From positions 372,001 to 436,000 of the forward strand of contig CAWHVQ010000003.1 in assembly GCA_963832895.1 (NCBI GenBank): a stretch of 64,000 bases of DNA. The letters are read 5' to 3'. Made by a program: the position numbers and the translations under genes. Position 1 is the first letter of the stretch; each line of letters begins with the position of its first letter. This stretch comes from JAMXLO01 sp963832895 (lineage in GTDB: Bacteria; Pseudomonadota; Alphaproteobacteria; Acetobacterales; Acetobacteraceae). The notes beneath the pieces were generated by a model. It made no database searches, was not told where the DNA came from, and was given only the letters and a program-made list of their open reading frames with translations. Below, piece by piece: positions 19,401 through 27,255 of this stretch.

Positions 19401-19708
19401 TCGGTCCGCTGCGCGCGGTGATCGAGGCAGGCCGTATCCGCCTGCGGCCGGTGCTGATGACGGCGCTCGCCATGGTTATCGGCATGGTGCCGATGGCGCT
19501 GGGCCTCGGTGAGGCGGGCGAGCAGAACGCGCCACTGGGCCGTGCGGTGATCGGTGGCCTTGTCGTCGCAACGATATCGACGCTCTTTATCGTGCCGATC
19601 TTCTACACGCTGCTGCGGCGCCGGCCGCCGGCGCTACACAGCCTCGATGCGCGCTTTGTGGCTGAGGCCGCGGGCGCGCAGGGAACAGGGGACGCTCACC
19701 ATGGCTAA
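16481..19708 (+). CDS. RND efflux transporter permease (HAE/AcrB-like superfamily)
   Basis: A 1075-residue inner-membrane pump. The ATG at 16481 is preferred because GGGAGGGGGG stands just before it. The protein has the RND layout: TM1 (about 13-33), a large periplasmic loop, TM2-6 at about 330-520, TM7, a second loop and TM8-12 at about 870-1060. Motifs include YSTTVNGISRIES, MTLGGLALAIGLLVDNATVT and GAIMSIGISVSNSILVVSFA. In AcrB the proton relay uses Asp-Asp in TM4 and Lys in TM10; here the TM4 pair reads DN and the TM10 position reads Ser. The adaptor gene follows with an 8-base overlap. No outer-membrane channel gene is nearby. Substrate unknown. Confidence 0.9.
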   Translation: MIGLVRLALRRPYTSAIAAMLILLMGALSITRMIVDIFPVIDIPVVLVVWNYNGLTTEDMERRVVFISERAYSTTVNGISRIESQSIPSIGLLRVYFQPGTDIGGAIAQITSVNNSILRIAPPGMTSPAVIQFNASNVPVVQMTLSSQNLTEQQIYDYSLNFIRVKLFTIPGLSTPGPFGGKSRQINVDIDPARLQAKGFSPADVVNALQASNVIVPAGTARIGDVEYNVQLNSSPSAVDQFNALPIGVFNGAPVTLGDVAHVSDSFATQTNIVHVNGKRAVYLAILKHADASTLAVVDAARAAIPEIQAAAPAGLELKLDFDQSVFVRAAVENVIREAVISSILVSVLILVFLGSWRNTVIVSTSIPLSIFAGIMGLFLTGNTINLMTLGGLALAIGLLVDNATVTIENIHRNQSLGKSLTVAILDGTNEVIQPLTVATLAICIVFFPVVLLFGVARYLFMPLAATVVFCMLASYVLSFTVVPAFARFLLDTSAEHHGPPRGFFALFDRGFNRFRDLYGRLLEGALHHRVFVLLCAGGLLVVSGGLATVIGLDFFPNADVGLIKLHFRAPPGTRIERTERLTLQVEDRIRQIIPANELQTINDTVGALSSFNMAFVQTDNVGDMDAEILISLRSPHRPSIDYIRAIRARLPAEFPGSLFYFQTADIVSQVLNFGLSAPIDVQIQDVNFDRAAELARKLLPRIQSIPGVADAHLVQVLNYPALQLEVDQLRAAKLNVSQRDVANNMLTTLSSSSLVAPNFFLNPQNNVNYFVAVQTPIEQIKSVGDLMDTPVNRPDGNVGTGPAAQPAAPVIQLRDIASVYPRSTLESVSHYTVQRELDIAANVDGRDLGSTASDIQRAINEISKGLPITTKILILGQNDVMQSSFRLLGLGMVLAVLLVYALLVVLFQSWVDPFIIMMAVPGALIGILWMLALTGTTINVESLMGAIMSIGISVSNSILVVSFANDLRAREEVGPLRAVIEAGRIRLRPVLMTALAMVIGMVPMALGLGEAGEQNAPLGRAVIGGLVVATISTLFIVPIFYTLLRRRPPALHSLDARFVAEAAGAQGTGDAHHG

Positions 19709-20819
19709 ACGTGGCCGTTTCAGTTCATTCATGGTCTATCTTGTCGGGCTGTTGGTGGTCGGCGGCGCCGCGCTGGTTGGACTGCATCTCTGGAAGCAGA
19801 AGGATGCGGACCTTATCGCGGCACGCCAAGCGATGGCGGAAGGTCTGGCGCAAGGTCCCGTCGTGCAGGTGGCGAATATTGTGCAGGGGCCGAAGGAGCG
19901 GCAGATCACGCTGCTTGGTGATGCCCGTCCGTATCAGGTTGCCACGCTGTACGGAAAGGTCGGTGGTTATCTGAAGTCCATAGCTGTAGATCGCGGCGAT
20001 CATGTGAAGGCGGCACAGGTGGTGGCCGAGGTCGAGTCGGCGGAGACCGATCGGCAATACGACGCGGCGGTGAGCGATCTCGATAACAAGCGCAAGAATG
20101 CCGAGCGGGAAGGTGACCTGGTCAAACGCGGCTGGACATCGGTACAGACCGCGGACCAGGCGGATACCGCGTATCGCATGGCGCAGGCGAACATGGAACA
20201 GCTTGCCGTAATGAAGTCGTACGAGATCCTGCGCGCCCCTTTCGACGGCACCGTTACCGCGCGCTTCGTCGATGTGGGTGCCCTGGTGCAGAGCTCGGTG
20301 ACCAATCAGACAAGCAACCAACCAGTGCTTACGATTGCGGACATGAGCCGGCTGCGTGTCGACGTCTATGTTGAGCAGAAGGACGTGCCGTTCGTCCACG
20401 TTGGCGATCTGGCTGACGTGACGGACGGCGCAAACCCGGACCGCAAGGTGAAAGCCCGCATCGCACGTACCTCCGATCAGCTCGATCCGCGTACGCGTAC
20501 CTTGTTCGTTGAACTGGACGTGGACAACAGCGAAGATTTCATGCTGCCGGGTAGTTTCGCCTATGTGACCCTGCATGTGCCCGTGCCGAGCTATCCGGAA
20601 ATTCCGGTAGCGGCCCTCATAGTGCGCGGCACCAGCACGTTTATCGCCAATGTTGGCAAGGACAGCACCGTGCGCATTCAGCCGGTAAAGGTTGCCACCA
20701 CCGACGGCATGGTCGCTGGTTTGGCGGACGGGGCGCGCATCGGCGAAAGTGTGGTTCTCAATCTCCCTGACGAAGTGAGTGACGGCAGCCGGGTGCGGCC
20801 GCTCGAGAGCAAGCGCTGA
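19701..20819 (+). CDS. RND efflux periplasmic adaptor (membrane fusion protein)
   Basis: A 372-residue protein. The ATG at 19701 overlaps the pump stop (ATGGCTAA) and begins a basic N-terminus plus a single membrane anchor (FSSFMVYLVGLLVVGGAALVG). It continues with GKVGGYLKSIAVDRGDHVKAAQVVAEV (lipoyl half), a coiled-coil hairpin (about 130-180), EILRAPFDGTVTARFVDVGALV (second lipoyl half) and beta-barrel domains. This is the MFP/HlyD-AcrA family that links an RND pump to an outer-membrane channel. The pump-then-adaptor order is the reverse of the common acrAB order. Confidence 0.88.
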   Translation: MAKRGRFSSFMVYLVGLLVVGGAALVGLHLWKQKDADLIAARQAMAEGLAQGPVVQVANIVQGPKERQITLLGDARPYQVATLYGKVGGYLKSIAVDRGDHVKAAQVVAEVESAETDRQYDAAVSDLDNKRKNAEREGDLVKRGWTSVQTADQADTAYRMAQANMEQLAVMKSYEILRAPFDGTVTARFVDVGALVQSSVTNQTSNQPVLTIADMSRLRVDVYVEQKDVPFVHVGDLADVTDGANPDRKVKARIARTSDQLDPRTRTLFVELDVDNSEDFMLPGSFAYVTLHVPVPSYPEIPVAALIVRGTSTFIANVGKDSTVRIQPVKVATTDGMVAGLADGARIGESVVLNLPDEVSDGSRVRPLESKR

Positions 20820-20833
20820 AGCCACGACAGCCG

Positions 20834-22826
20834 ATGACGGGGATCCTTCCGGTCAAGGTGCACACGTGCATTCGCGTAACGATGCGCGATGGCGTGGAGC
20901 TGAACGTGCGGGTCATGCGCCCGGATGCGCCGGGGCGGTTCCCTGGTGTGATGGAGTACCATCCGTATCGGCGTCTTGCTGCGGCGTTGCCTGATTGGCG
21001 CGACGAGTATCCGCCGGTCGTGCCATTCCTCGCCGCGCGAGGCTATGCGGTGGTGCAGTACCGACGTGCGAGGCACCGGTAGCTCATGCGGTTTCTCCAC
21101 CGACATCTACTCCCCGGAGGAGCGGCAGGACGGCTACGACATGGTTGCGTGGATCGCCGCCCAGCCTTGGTGCACGGGCGTGGTCGGAATGATCGGCAAG
21201 TCTTATGGCGCTGTCGTGCAGTGGCAGGTGGCAGTGCAGCAGCCGCCAGCGCTGAAGGCGATCGTTGTGCGTTCCGCCAACGACGATGTCTATACAGGCT
21301 TCACCAATCCAGGCGGCTGCATCCGGCCATGGATGTTCGAATATTATGCCCCCTTGATGAACGCGCTGAATTTTTCGCCACCCGATCCGGGACTGGTGGG
21401 CGAGCGCTTCGCTGCGATCTGGGCGGAAAGATTGGAGCGAAGCGCGCCATGGAGTCTCGGCTACATCCGCAACACGTTGCACGGCCCCTATTGGCGCAGT
21501 CAGAGTTTGGCGCCAGATTATGAGCGCGTGCAGTGCTCTGTGCTGCTGATCGAGGGCTGGGCTGACTGGTATGCGACCGAGGAACTGCGCGCATTTCAGC
21601 GGCTGAGCGCACCGAAGAAGGTGCTGATCGGGCCGTGGGGTCACTACTACGCGGAGGAGAAGGAAGCCTTCCCCGGACCACGCATCGACGCGCGAGTGGA
21701 ATACCTGAAGTGGTTCGATCACTGGCTGAAGGGCGTCGACAACGGCGTGATGCAGGAACCGCCGGTGACTGTGTTCGTGCGTGGCTGGCAGGCACCCTCG
21801 CTTTTGTGTCTGGATGACGCCGGGGCTTGGCGCAACGAGGCGACCTGGCCACCGGCGCGCGTGCAGCCGACCACCAAGTACCTATCGCGCGGCGGGAGCC
21901 TGGCGGATGTCGCCGGCGATTCTGGCTCGGACAGCTATGCGTACCGGCCGTCGGTGGGAATCACAACCGGCCGCCGCGGCCTGGGTTCGACGACGCCGTG
22001 GGCGATGCCGATCGATCAGCGGCTGGACGAGGCATTTTCGCTGCTGTTCACCACTGAGCAACTGCATGCTCCGCTGGAACTGCTGGGCGAACCGCTGGTG
22101 CTGCTGCACGCGTCGTCCACCGCGGAGATTGCCTATTTCCATGTCAAACTCTGCGACGTTGCGGAAGATGGCACATCGCGTCTGATCTGCGATGGCGGGC
22201 TCCTGGCGACGCATCGCAACTCGCACGAGGAGCCGGAGCCGCTGGTCCCGGGCGATATTTGCGCATTCCCCATCCCGCTGCGGCATTGTGCTTACGCGAT
22301 TGCAGCCGGGCACCGGCTCCGCGTGGCGATCGCCAGCGCCGAATTCCAGAATGCCTGGCCGACCGGGCAGCCAGCGGTCAATACAGTGCATCACGGCGGG
22401 GCGCATGCCTCGCTTATCGTTCTGCCCGTCGCGCATGCAGACCCGCACCCGCTGCCCGCACACGAATTCGCTCCGTCTCCGCATGCTCTGCCCGCTGCGG
22501 AAACCCTGGCGCAGCCGGACTACCGGTTCGAATTCGATCTGGTGGGAGACACGATGACCTGTGTCCTGCGTCCGTCTGATGGTGGCCGCACCAGCAATCG
22601 ATCGCGCTACACAGTGTCGAACCGGAACCCGGCGCATACTTCCATCACCTCGTCGGCAACGCACGTAGCGGTGCACCCAACACTTGATATTCGGATCGAG
22701 GCGACCTGCCAGACGTCCAGCGACGAGACCAGCTACACCCACCTGTCACAGGTGCGCATCACGGTCGATGGCGCAGAGCACTTCAGCAAAAGCTGGTCGG
22801 AAAGCGTGCCACGCAGGCTCTCGTAG
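20834..22826 (+). CDS. CocE/NonD-family hydrolase (S15-like), second copy; frame break near 21061
   Basis: About 663 residues after removing one base. The N-terminus VHTCIRVTMRDGVELNVRVM and VVPFLAARGYAVVQY end in a frame that stops at 21082. The continuation VRGTGSSCGFSTDIYSPEE is one base on; dropping one C of CC at 21061-21062 restores VQYDVRGTGSS. The nucleophile elbow is VVGMIGKSYGAVVQWQ, the domain after it has IEGWADWYATEELRAF and IGPWGHYYAEE, and the C-terminal jelly-roll is present (SAEFQNAWPTGQPAVN). It is only distantly like the copy at 5406-7214. It follows the RND adaptor by 14 bases. Substrate unknown. Confidence 0.83.
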
Positions 22827-22962
22827 AGCCGATCGCGCATCGCACAGGCGAACTCCTCCTTCGGCACGCTCCGGTTGTCCCGCGCGGGATCCCGAGCGCG
22901 GCAGGGTGAGATGCCGTCCCATTGTTTTGCCCGTGTCAACCTCTGCGTGGTAAGGGCAAGCG

Positions 22963-23742
22963 ATGGGCTACTGGGGCAAGATCATCGGCGGAGTGGCGGG
23001 CTTCGCCATGGGCGGCCCTGTGGGAGCCGTGGTCGGCGCCGCACTCGGACATGCGGCGGATTCTGGCGCGGTGCCCAACTTCCGCGCTCAGTTCCGCCCC
23101 CAGGTGGGCTGGAACCCCGCCCGCCTCGCCGCGATGTTCAACCGCCGCGACCAACTCTTCGCGATCTGCGTCGTGGTGCTGTCGGCCAAGCTCGCCAAAT
23201 GCGACGGCCAGGTGAGCCGTCTGGAAATCGACGCGTTCAAGCGCCAGTTCCGCATCCCGCCCGAGGCGGTGCGCGACATCGGCCGGTTGTTCGATCAGGC
23301 GCGGGACAGCGCCGATGGCTTCGAGGCCTACGCCGTGCAGTTGGGCGAGGCGTTCGCCGACAATCGTGGCATGCTCGAGGACGTGCTCGCCGCGCTGTTC
23401 GTGATCGCGCGCGCTGACGGCGCGGTGAATGGACGCGAACTCGACTTCCTGCAGCGGACGCATCGTAGCTTCCGGCTCGATCAGACAGCCTGGGATCGCG
23501 TGCGCGGTGTCAGTCCCAGGCGGCCGGTATCCAACGAGCCGGACGCCTACGCGACACTCGGCGTGTCGCCTGCCACCAGCGGCGAAGAGATCCGCGCGAC
23601 GTGGAAGCGGTTGATGCGGGAGAACCATCCCGACAGCCTGGCTGCGCGAGGCGTGCCGGCTGAATTCATCGCCCGCGCCAATGAGAAGGTTGCGCGGATC
23701 AACGCTGCCTGGGACCAGATCAAGCGCGAGCGCGGCTTGTGA
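22963..23742 (+). CDS. DjlA-like co-chaperone: membrane anchor, TerB domain, J domain
   Basis: A 259-residue protein. The N-terminus MGYWGKIIGGVAGFAMGGPV is a glycine-rich membrane anchor. A TerB-type helical domain follows (about 60-175; VLSAKLAKCDGQVSRLEIDA and VLAALFVIARADGAVNGREL). A C-terminal J domain (about 190-255) carries the HPD tripeptide in RENHPDSLAARG. This is the DjlA layout: a membrane-bound DnaJ-type partner of DnaK. Its stop overlaps the GTG start of the amidase gene. Confidence 0.85.
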   Translation: MGYWGKIIGGVAGFAMGGPVGAVVGAALGHAADSGAVPNFRAQFRPQVGWNPARLAAMFNRRDQLFAICVVVLSAKLAKCDGQVSRLEIDAFKRQFRIPPEAVRDIGRLFDQARDSADGFEAYAVQLGEAFADNRGMLEDVLAALFVIARADGAVNGRELDFLQRTHRSFRLDQTAWDRVRGVSPRRPVSNEPDAYATLGVSPATSGEEIRATWKRLMRENHPDSLAARGVPAEFIARANEKVARINAAWDQIKRERGL

Positions 23743-24485
23743 AGCTGCGGGTTCGCGACCTGCCGAGCCCGAACCAGGACGAACGGCCGACAGGGACCCC
23801 GATCGACGTCCTGATCCTGCATTACACCGGTATGCCAACCGCGCAGGAGGCGATCGATCGGTTGCGCGATCCCGCCGCGCGCGTGTCTTCTCACTATGTG
23901 GTGGATGAGGACGGCGCGGTGCTGCGCCTCGTGCCGGAGGAGAGACGGGCCTTCCACGCCGGCGTGTCGTATTGGCGTGGGCACAGTGAACTGAACGCCC
24001 GGTCGGTCGGCATCGAGATCGTGAACCCGGGCCACGAATGGGGCTATCGCGACTTTCCGGTGCTGCAGCTCGCCGCGGTGTGCGATCTCTGCCTTGCCAT
24101 TCTGTCGCGGCACCCGATCCCGGCGCGCAACGTCGTTGCACACAGCGACGTGGCGCCGGACCGAAAGGAGGATCCGGGAGAAAGGTTCGACTGGCGGAGC
24201 CTGGCAGAGAACGGCGTCGGCATGTGGCCCCAGGGGGTGCCGGATCTCGGCGCCGCCGGCGCGGTGCGCGATGCCGCCCCCCTGCGCGATGTGCGCGTCG
24301 CGCTCAGCGACATCGGCTACCGCGTGGCGCCCGAAGGCGCATTCGATGCGTCGCTCGCCACGGTGCTGCGTGCGTTCCAGCGTCATTGGCGGCCCGAGGC
24401 TGTCACTGGCGAAGCAGACGCCGGCACGCGTGAACGGCTGTCAGCGGTGCAACGGCTTGTTGAGAATGCGCGGCGCGACGCTTGA
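23739..24485 (+). CDS. N-acetylmuramoyl-L-alanine amidase (AmpD/AmiD type) with peptidoglycan-binding domain
   Basis: A 248-residue enzyme with a GTG start at 23739 forming a GTGA overlap with the upstream stop. The amidase_2 domain has zinc ligands in ILHYTGM (about 33), in SHYVVDEDG and in VVAHSDVAPDRKEDPGERFD (about 132-151). The C-terminal 60 residues (ALSDIGYRVAPEGAFDASLA and following) look like a PG_binding_1 domain. It cleaves the lactyl amide bond between MurNAc and the stem peptide in recycling or remodelling. No signal peptide is visible, so a cytoplasmic AmpD-like recycling role is the simplest reading. Confidence 0.87.
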   Translation: MKLRVRDLPSPNQDERPTGTPIDVLILHYTGMPTAQEAIDRLRDPAARVSSHYVVDEDGAVLRLVPEERRAFHAGVSYWRGHSELNARSVGIEIVNPGHEWGYRDFPVLQLAAVCDLCLAILSRHPIPARNVVAHSDVAPDRKEDPGERFDWRSLAENGVGMWPQGVPDLGAAGAVRDAAPLRDVRVALSDIGYRVAPEGAFDASLATVLRAFQRHWRPEAVTGEADAGTRERLSAVQRLVENARRDA

Positions 24486-24515
24486 CCGGTTCCGCGATTA
24501 CCGGCCAATGATGGA

Positions 24516-24922
24516 TTGCCAGACGGCTGGACGGCTGCTGTTCCGCAAGGGGCAGAGGAAAGTCCGGGCTCCACGGGAATACGGTGCCGGATAACGTCCG
24601 GCGGGGGCGACCCCAGGGAAAGTGCCACAGAAAACAAACCGCCCGTGCAAGTCGCGGCGACGCGGCCCGCGGGCAAGGGCGAAACGGCGCGGCAAGAGCG
24701 CACCGCGCCCCTGGCAACAGGGGCGGCAGGGCAAACCCCACCGGGAGCAAGACCGAATAGGGACGGCCGCGTCGCAAGGCGCAGGAGCATTCCCGCTCCG
24801 CCGTCCGGGTTGGTCGCGCGAGGCGCGCTGAAAGGCGCGTCCAAGAGGAATGGTCGTCCCGCATCGCCATGGGAAACTGTGGGCGGTGCGGACAGAACCC
24901 GGCTTACAGGCCGTCTGGCGCC
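24516..24922 (+). ncRNA. rnpB: RNase P RNA, bacterial class A
   Basis: The hallmark GAGGAAAGTCCGGGCTCC lies at 24555-24572 and the distal conserved AGAACCCGGCTTAC at 24894-24907. The ends pair as helix P1: CCAGACGGC at 24519-24527 with GCCGTCTGG at 24910-24918. The length of about 400 bases fits class A RNA. It is the catalytic subunit of RNase P, which trims tRNA 5' ends. It stands between the amidase gene and mraZ. TTGACC at 24482-24487, overlapping the amidase stop, could be its -35 element, but no good -10 was seen. Exact ends are estimates. Confidence 0.95.
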
Positions 24923-25029
24923 ATCTCCAAATTTGCTCCGCAGACTAGTCCACAGGAACGCAACCGGAACCATGACACCGTAAGCCATTGAGGAGACCAG
25001 AAAAAACCACCGCCAGCAGGGAAATATCT

Positions 25030-25070
25030 TTGACGCCCATCCCAGCCCATGCTATCCCATGTCATCCCAA
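25030..25070 (+). promoter_or_regulatory. Putative mraZ promoter overlapped by four MraZ boxes
   Basis: TTGACG (25030-25035), a 17-base spacer and TATCCC (25053-25058) look like a sigma70 promoter. Across and just past it lie four CCCA cores, GCCCAT at 25035 and 25045, TCCCAT at 25055 and TCCCAA at 25065, exactly 10 bases apart; on the other strand these are TGGGN repeats separated by five bases. MraZ is known to bind such TGGGN arrays upstream of its own gene, so this is probably the self-repressing promoter of the division cluster. The start codon of mraZ is about 50 bases downstream. Confidence 0.75.
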
Positions 25071-25118
25071 AGACACTGACGCAGACTGGCGTCGAGCCGG
25101 AAGGGCAACAACGGAAGG

Positions 25119-25583
25119 ATGGCGAGCTTCCTGGGCACCCACCAGAATCGGTTGGACGCCAAGGGCCGCGTCTCCGTCCCCGCGCCGTTTCGCGCCGCGC
25201 TCCGCTCTTGCGACGAAAACAATGGCACGCATCTCGTGCTGCGGCCCTCGCATCAGCATCGCTGCATCGAAGCCTGGCCCAGCACTGTATTCGAAGCGTT
25301 GTCCGAGCCATTGAACCGACTCGATTTGTTCAGCCAGGCTCACGATGATTTAGCAGCCTCCCTCTATTCGGATGCGTTTCCGGTCGAGGCGGACAAGGAA
25401 GGTCGTATCGTTCTGCCCGACTCGCTCGTCAGTTTTGCCGGACTTGCCGAGACCGTGGTGTTCATGGGTCTCGGCCGCATTTTCCAGATCTGGGAACCAG
25501 AAGCAGCAGAACGCCGGCGCGCCGAGGCGCGCGAACGGGCGCGCGCGCATGGCTTCACGCTGCCGGCGGGTGGTACGCAATGA
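25119..25583 (+). CDS. mraZ: Transcriptional regulator MraZ
   Basis: A 154-residue protein with two MraZ/AbrB-type beta-barrel repeats: FLGTHQNRLDAKGRVSVPAP at the N-terminus and AFPVEADKEGRIVLPDSLV in the second half, each with the DxxGR element of the fold. The C-terminal tail is Arg/Ala-rich. MraZ forms a ring-shaped oligomer, sits on TGGGN repeats (present at 25035-25070) and represses the dcw cluster it heads. Its stop overlaps the rsmH start (ATGA). Confidence 0.95.
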   Translation: MASFLGTHQNRLDAKGRVSVPAPFRAALRSCDENNGTHLVLRPSHQHRCIEAWPSTVFEALSEPLNRLDLFSQAHDDLAASLYSDAFPVEADKEGRIVLPDSLVSFAGLAETVVFMGLGRIFQIWEPEAAERRRAEARERARAHGFTLPAGGTQ

Positions 25584-26518
25584 ATCATGTTCCCGTCATG
25601 CTCTCTGAGGTTGTCCGTTTGCTCGGCCCGCGCAGCGGCGGCGTGTACCTCGACGGCACCTTCGGTGGCGGTGGCTATGCTTCAGCATTTTTGGAAGCCG
25701 CGCCCTGCACAATCTGGGCGATCGATCGCGATCCCGAGGCAATCGCTCGTGGCGCCAGTCTGGCCGCGCGCTTTCCCGACCGCCTGCACCTGATCAATGG
25801 CCAGTTCGGTGACATGCTGGATCTGCTGGCAGAGCAAGGCGTCACAGCGCTGGATGGCGTTGTGCTCGATCTCGGCGTGTCGTCATTCCAGATCGACGAC
25901 CCGGCGCGTGGCTTTTCGTTCCGCGGCGATGGTCCCCTCGATATGCGTATGGGCCGCGGCGGCTTGACCGCCGCCGATCTGGTCAACACGCTGCCCGAGC
26001 GCGAGCTGGCCGACCTGCTGTTCGAGCTGGGTGAGGAGCGCGCCTCGCGCCGCATAGCGCACAGGATCGTCGCGGCCCGCAGTGAGACGCCGATCACCAC
26101 TACGGCGCGGCTGGCGACCATCATTCGCGACGTCCTGCCGCCGGATCGGCCAGGCATCGATCCCGCCACGCGCAGCTTCCAGGCGCTGCGCATCCAGGTG
26201 AACGACGAACTCGGCGAGATAGAGCGAGGGCTGAGCCAGGCCAGCCGGCTGATCGGTCCGGGTGGTCGCCTGATCGTCGTTTCGTTCCATTCGCTTGAGG
26301 ACCGCATCGTCAAGCGGTTCATGGCCGACGCGGCTGGGCGCGCGCCATCGCCCTCGCGTCACGACCCGAGGGGTTTGGCCACGCGCGCAACGCCGCGGTT
26401 CCGCCTCCTTACCGCGAGGCCATTACGCCCCGGCGCGGCGGAGACAGCCACCAATCCACGTGCCCGCAGCGCCAGGCTGCGTGCACTTGAGCGTACAGTC
26501 GGGGAGAGCGGGTCATGA
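25580..26518 (+). CDS. rsmH: 16S rRNA (cytosine-1402-N4)-methyltransferase RsmH
   Basis: A 312-residue protein beginning NHVPVMLSEVVRLL, then the SAM motif GVYLDGTFGGGGYASAFLEA, then VVLDLGVSSFQIDDPARGFS and FRGDGPLDMRMG, all typical of RsmH (MraW). The C-terminus contains LIVVSFHSLEDRIVKRFM. It methylates N4 of C1402 in 16S rRNA. The start overlaps mraZ and the stop overlaps ftsL, each by four bases. Confidence 0.95.
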   Translation: MNHVPVMLSEVVRLLGPRSGGVYLDGTFGGGGYASAFLEAAPCTIWAIDRDPEAIARGASLAARFPDRLHLINGQFGDMLDLLAEQGVTALDGVVLDLGVSSFQIDDPARGFSFRGDGPLDMRMGRGGLTAADLVNTLPERELADLLFELGEERASRRIAHRIVAARSETPITTTARLATIIRDVLPPDRPGIDPATRSFQALRIQVNDELGEIERGLSQASRLIGPGGRLIVVSFHSLEDRIVKRFMADAAGRAPSPSRHDPRGLATRATPRFRLLTARPLRPGAAETATNPRARSARLRALERTVGESGS

Positions 26519-27252
26519 TCCGCCCCGTCACTCTCGTCTGTTTCCTGCTCGCCTGCGGTGCCGGCCTCTATCTCTACTCGGCCAAGCATCGCGTGCAGCT
26601 GGTCGACCATGAGATCGAGAAGACCGTTCGCGCCACCGACGAACTGCGCGAACAGATCAGGGTGCTGCACGCCGAATGGACACTACAGAACGATCCGCAG
26701 CGTCTTCAGGCGCTAGCCGATCAGTTCCTAACTCTGAAGACGCTGACGCCAGGTCAGTTCACCAGCCTGGCGGATCTGGATAAGCGGCTGCCTGCGGTTC
26801 CTGCCCCCGAGCCAACGGCCCCCGAGGCAACCGAGCCGGAACCGGTACCCGTGGCGCAGGCACCGCAGCCTGAAGAGCTACCGCCCGCGCCCGCTGCGCC
26901 GCGCCCCGCCGTTCAGTCGCCGCCGCCCGCTCGGCCGGCCGCCGCGGTGGCCGTTGCCGCCCCGCCGGTCTCGCCGCCGGCGGAGCACAAGCCGCCGCCA
27001 CCACCGCGTCCCGCGCTTGCCGAAGCTCCACGCGAGCACCCCGTAATTGCCGAAGTGCAGCAGGTGCGCCCATCCCCGGCCGTGGCGCGTCGGGTTATCG
27101 TTGCCGAGCAACCGCGCCCGGCCCAGCCGCCTGCGCGTCTGCCGATAACCGGGTCGGCTCTTGGCATGGCACGCAGTGCCACGGCTCCGCCACCGCCGCG
27201 ACCCATGCCGGTGAGCGCTTCACAGTGGGTGAGCAACGGAGGAGGGGGGTAG
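26515..27252 (+). CDS. ftsL: Cell division protein FtsL with long Pro/Ala-rich tail
   Basis: A 245-residue protein. Residues 1-22 are a membrane segment (VTLVCFLLACGAGLYLYSAK), followed by a coiled-coil stretch and the FtsL-type ending EWTLQNDPQRLQALADQFL. This part, about 100 residues, is the usual FtsL length. From about residue 100 on it is a low-complexity Pro/Ala/Glu tail with no recognisable fold, ending in glycines. FtsL is a bitopic divisome protein acting with FtsQ and FtsB to activate FtsW-FtsI. Position between rsmH (ATGA overlap) and ftsI supports the call. Confidence 0.85.
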   Translation: MIRPVTLVCFLLACGAGLYLYSAKHRVQLVDHEIEKTVRATDELREQIRVLHAEWTLQNDPQRLQALADQFLTLKTLTPGQFTSLADLDKRLPAVPAPEPTAPEATEPEPVPVAQAPQPEELPPAPAAPRPAVQSPPPARPAAAVAVAAPPVSPPAEHKPPPPPRPALAEAPREHPVIAEVQQVRPSPAVARRVIVAEQPRPAQPPARLPITGSALGMARSATAPPPPRPMPVSASQWVSNGGGG

Positions 27253-27255
27253 ACG

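Noticed and set aside
22827..22962. Possible gene or promoter in the gap before the DjlA-like gene
   Set aside because: Only short GC-rich inverted pieces are seen; no frame with a family resemblance and no convincing -35/-10 pair.
24383..24988. Open frames on both strands across 24.4-25.0 kb
   Set aside because: The region is the RNase P RNA; conserved RNA motifs explain the sequence and the frames show no protein family.
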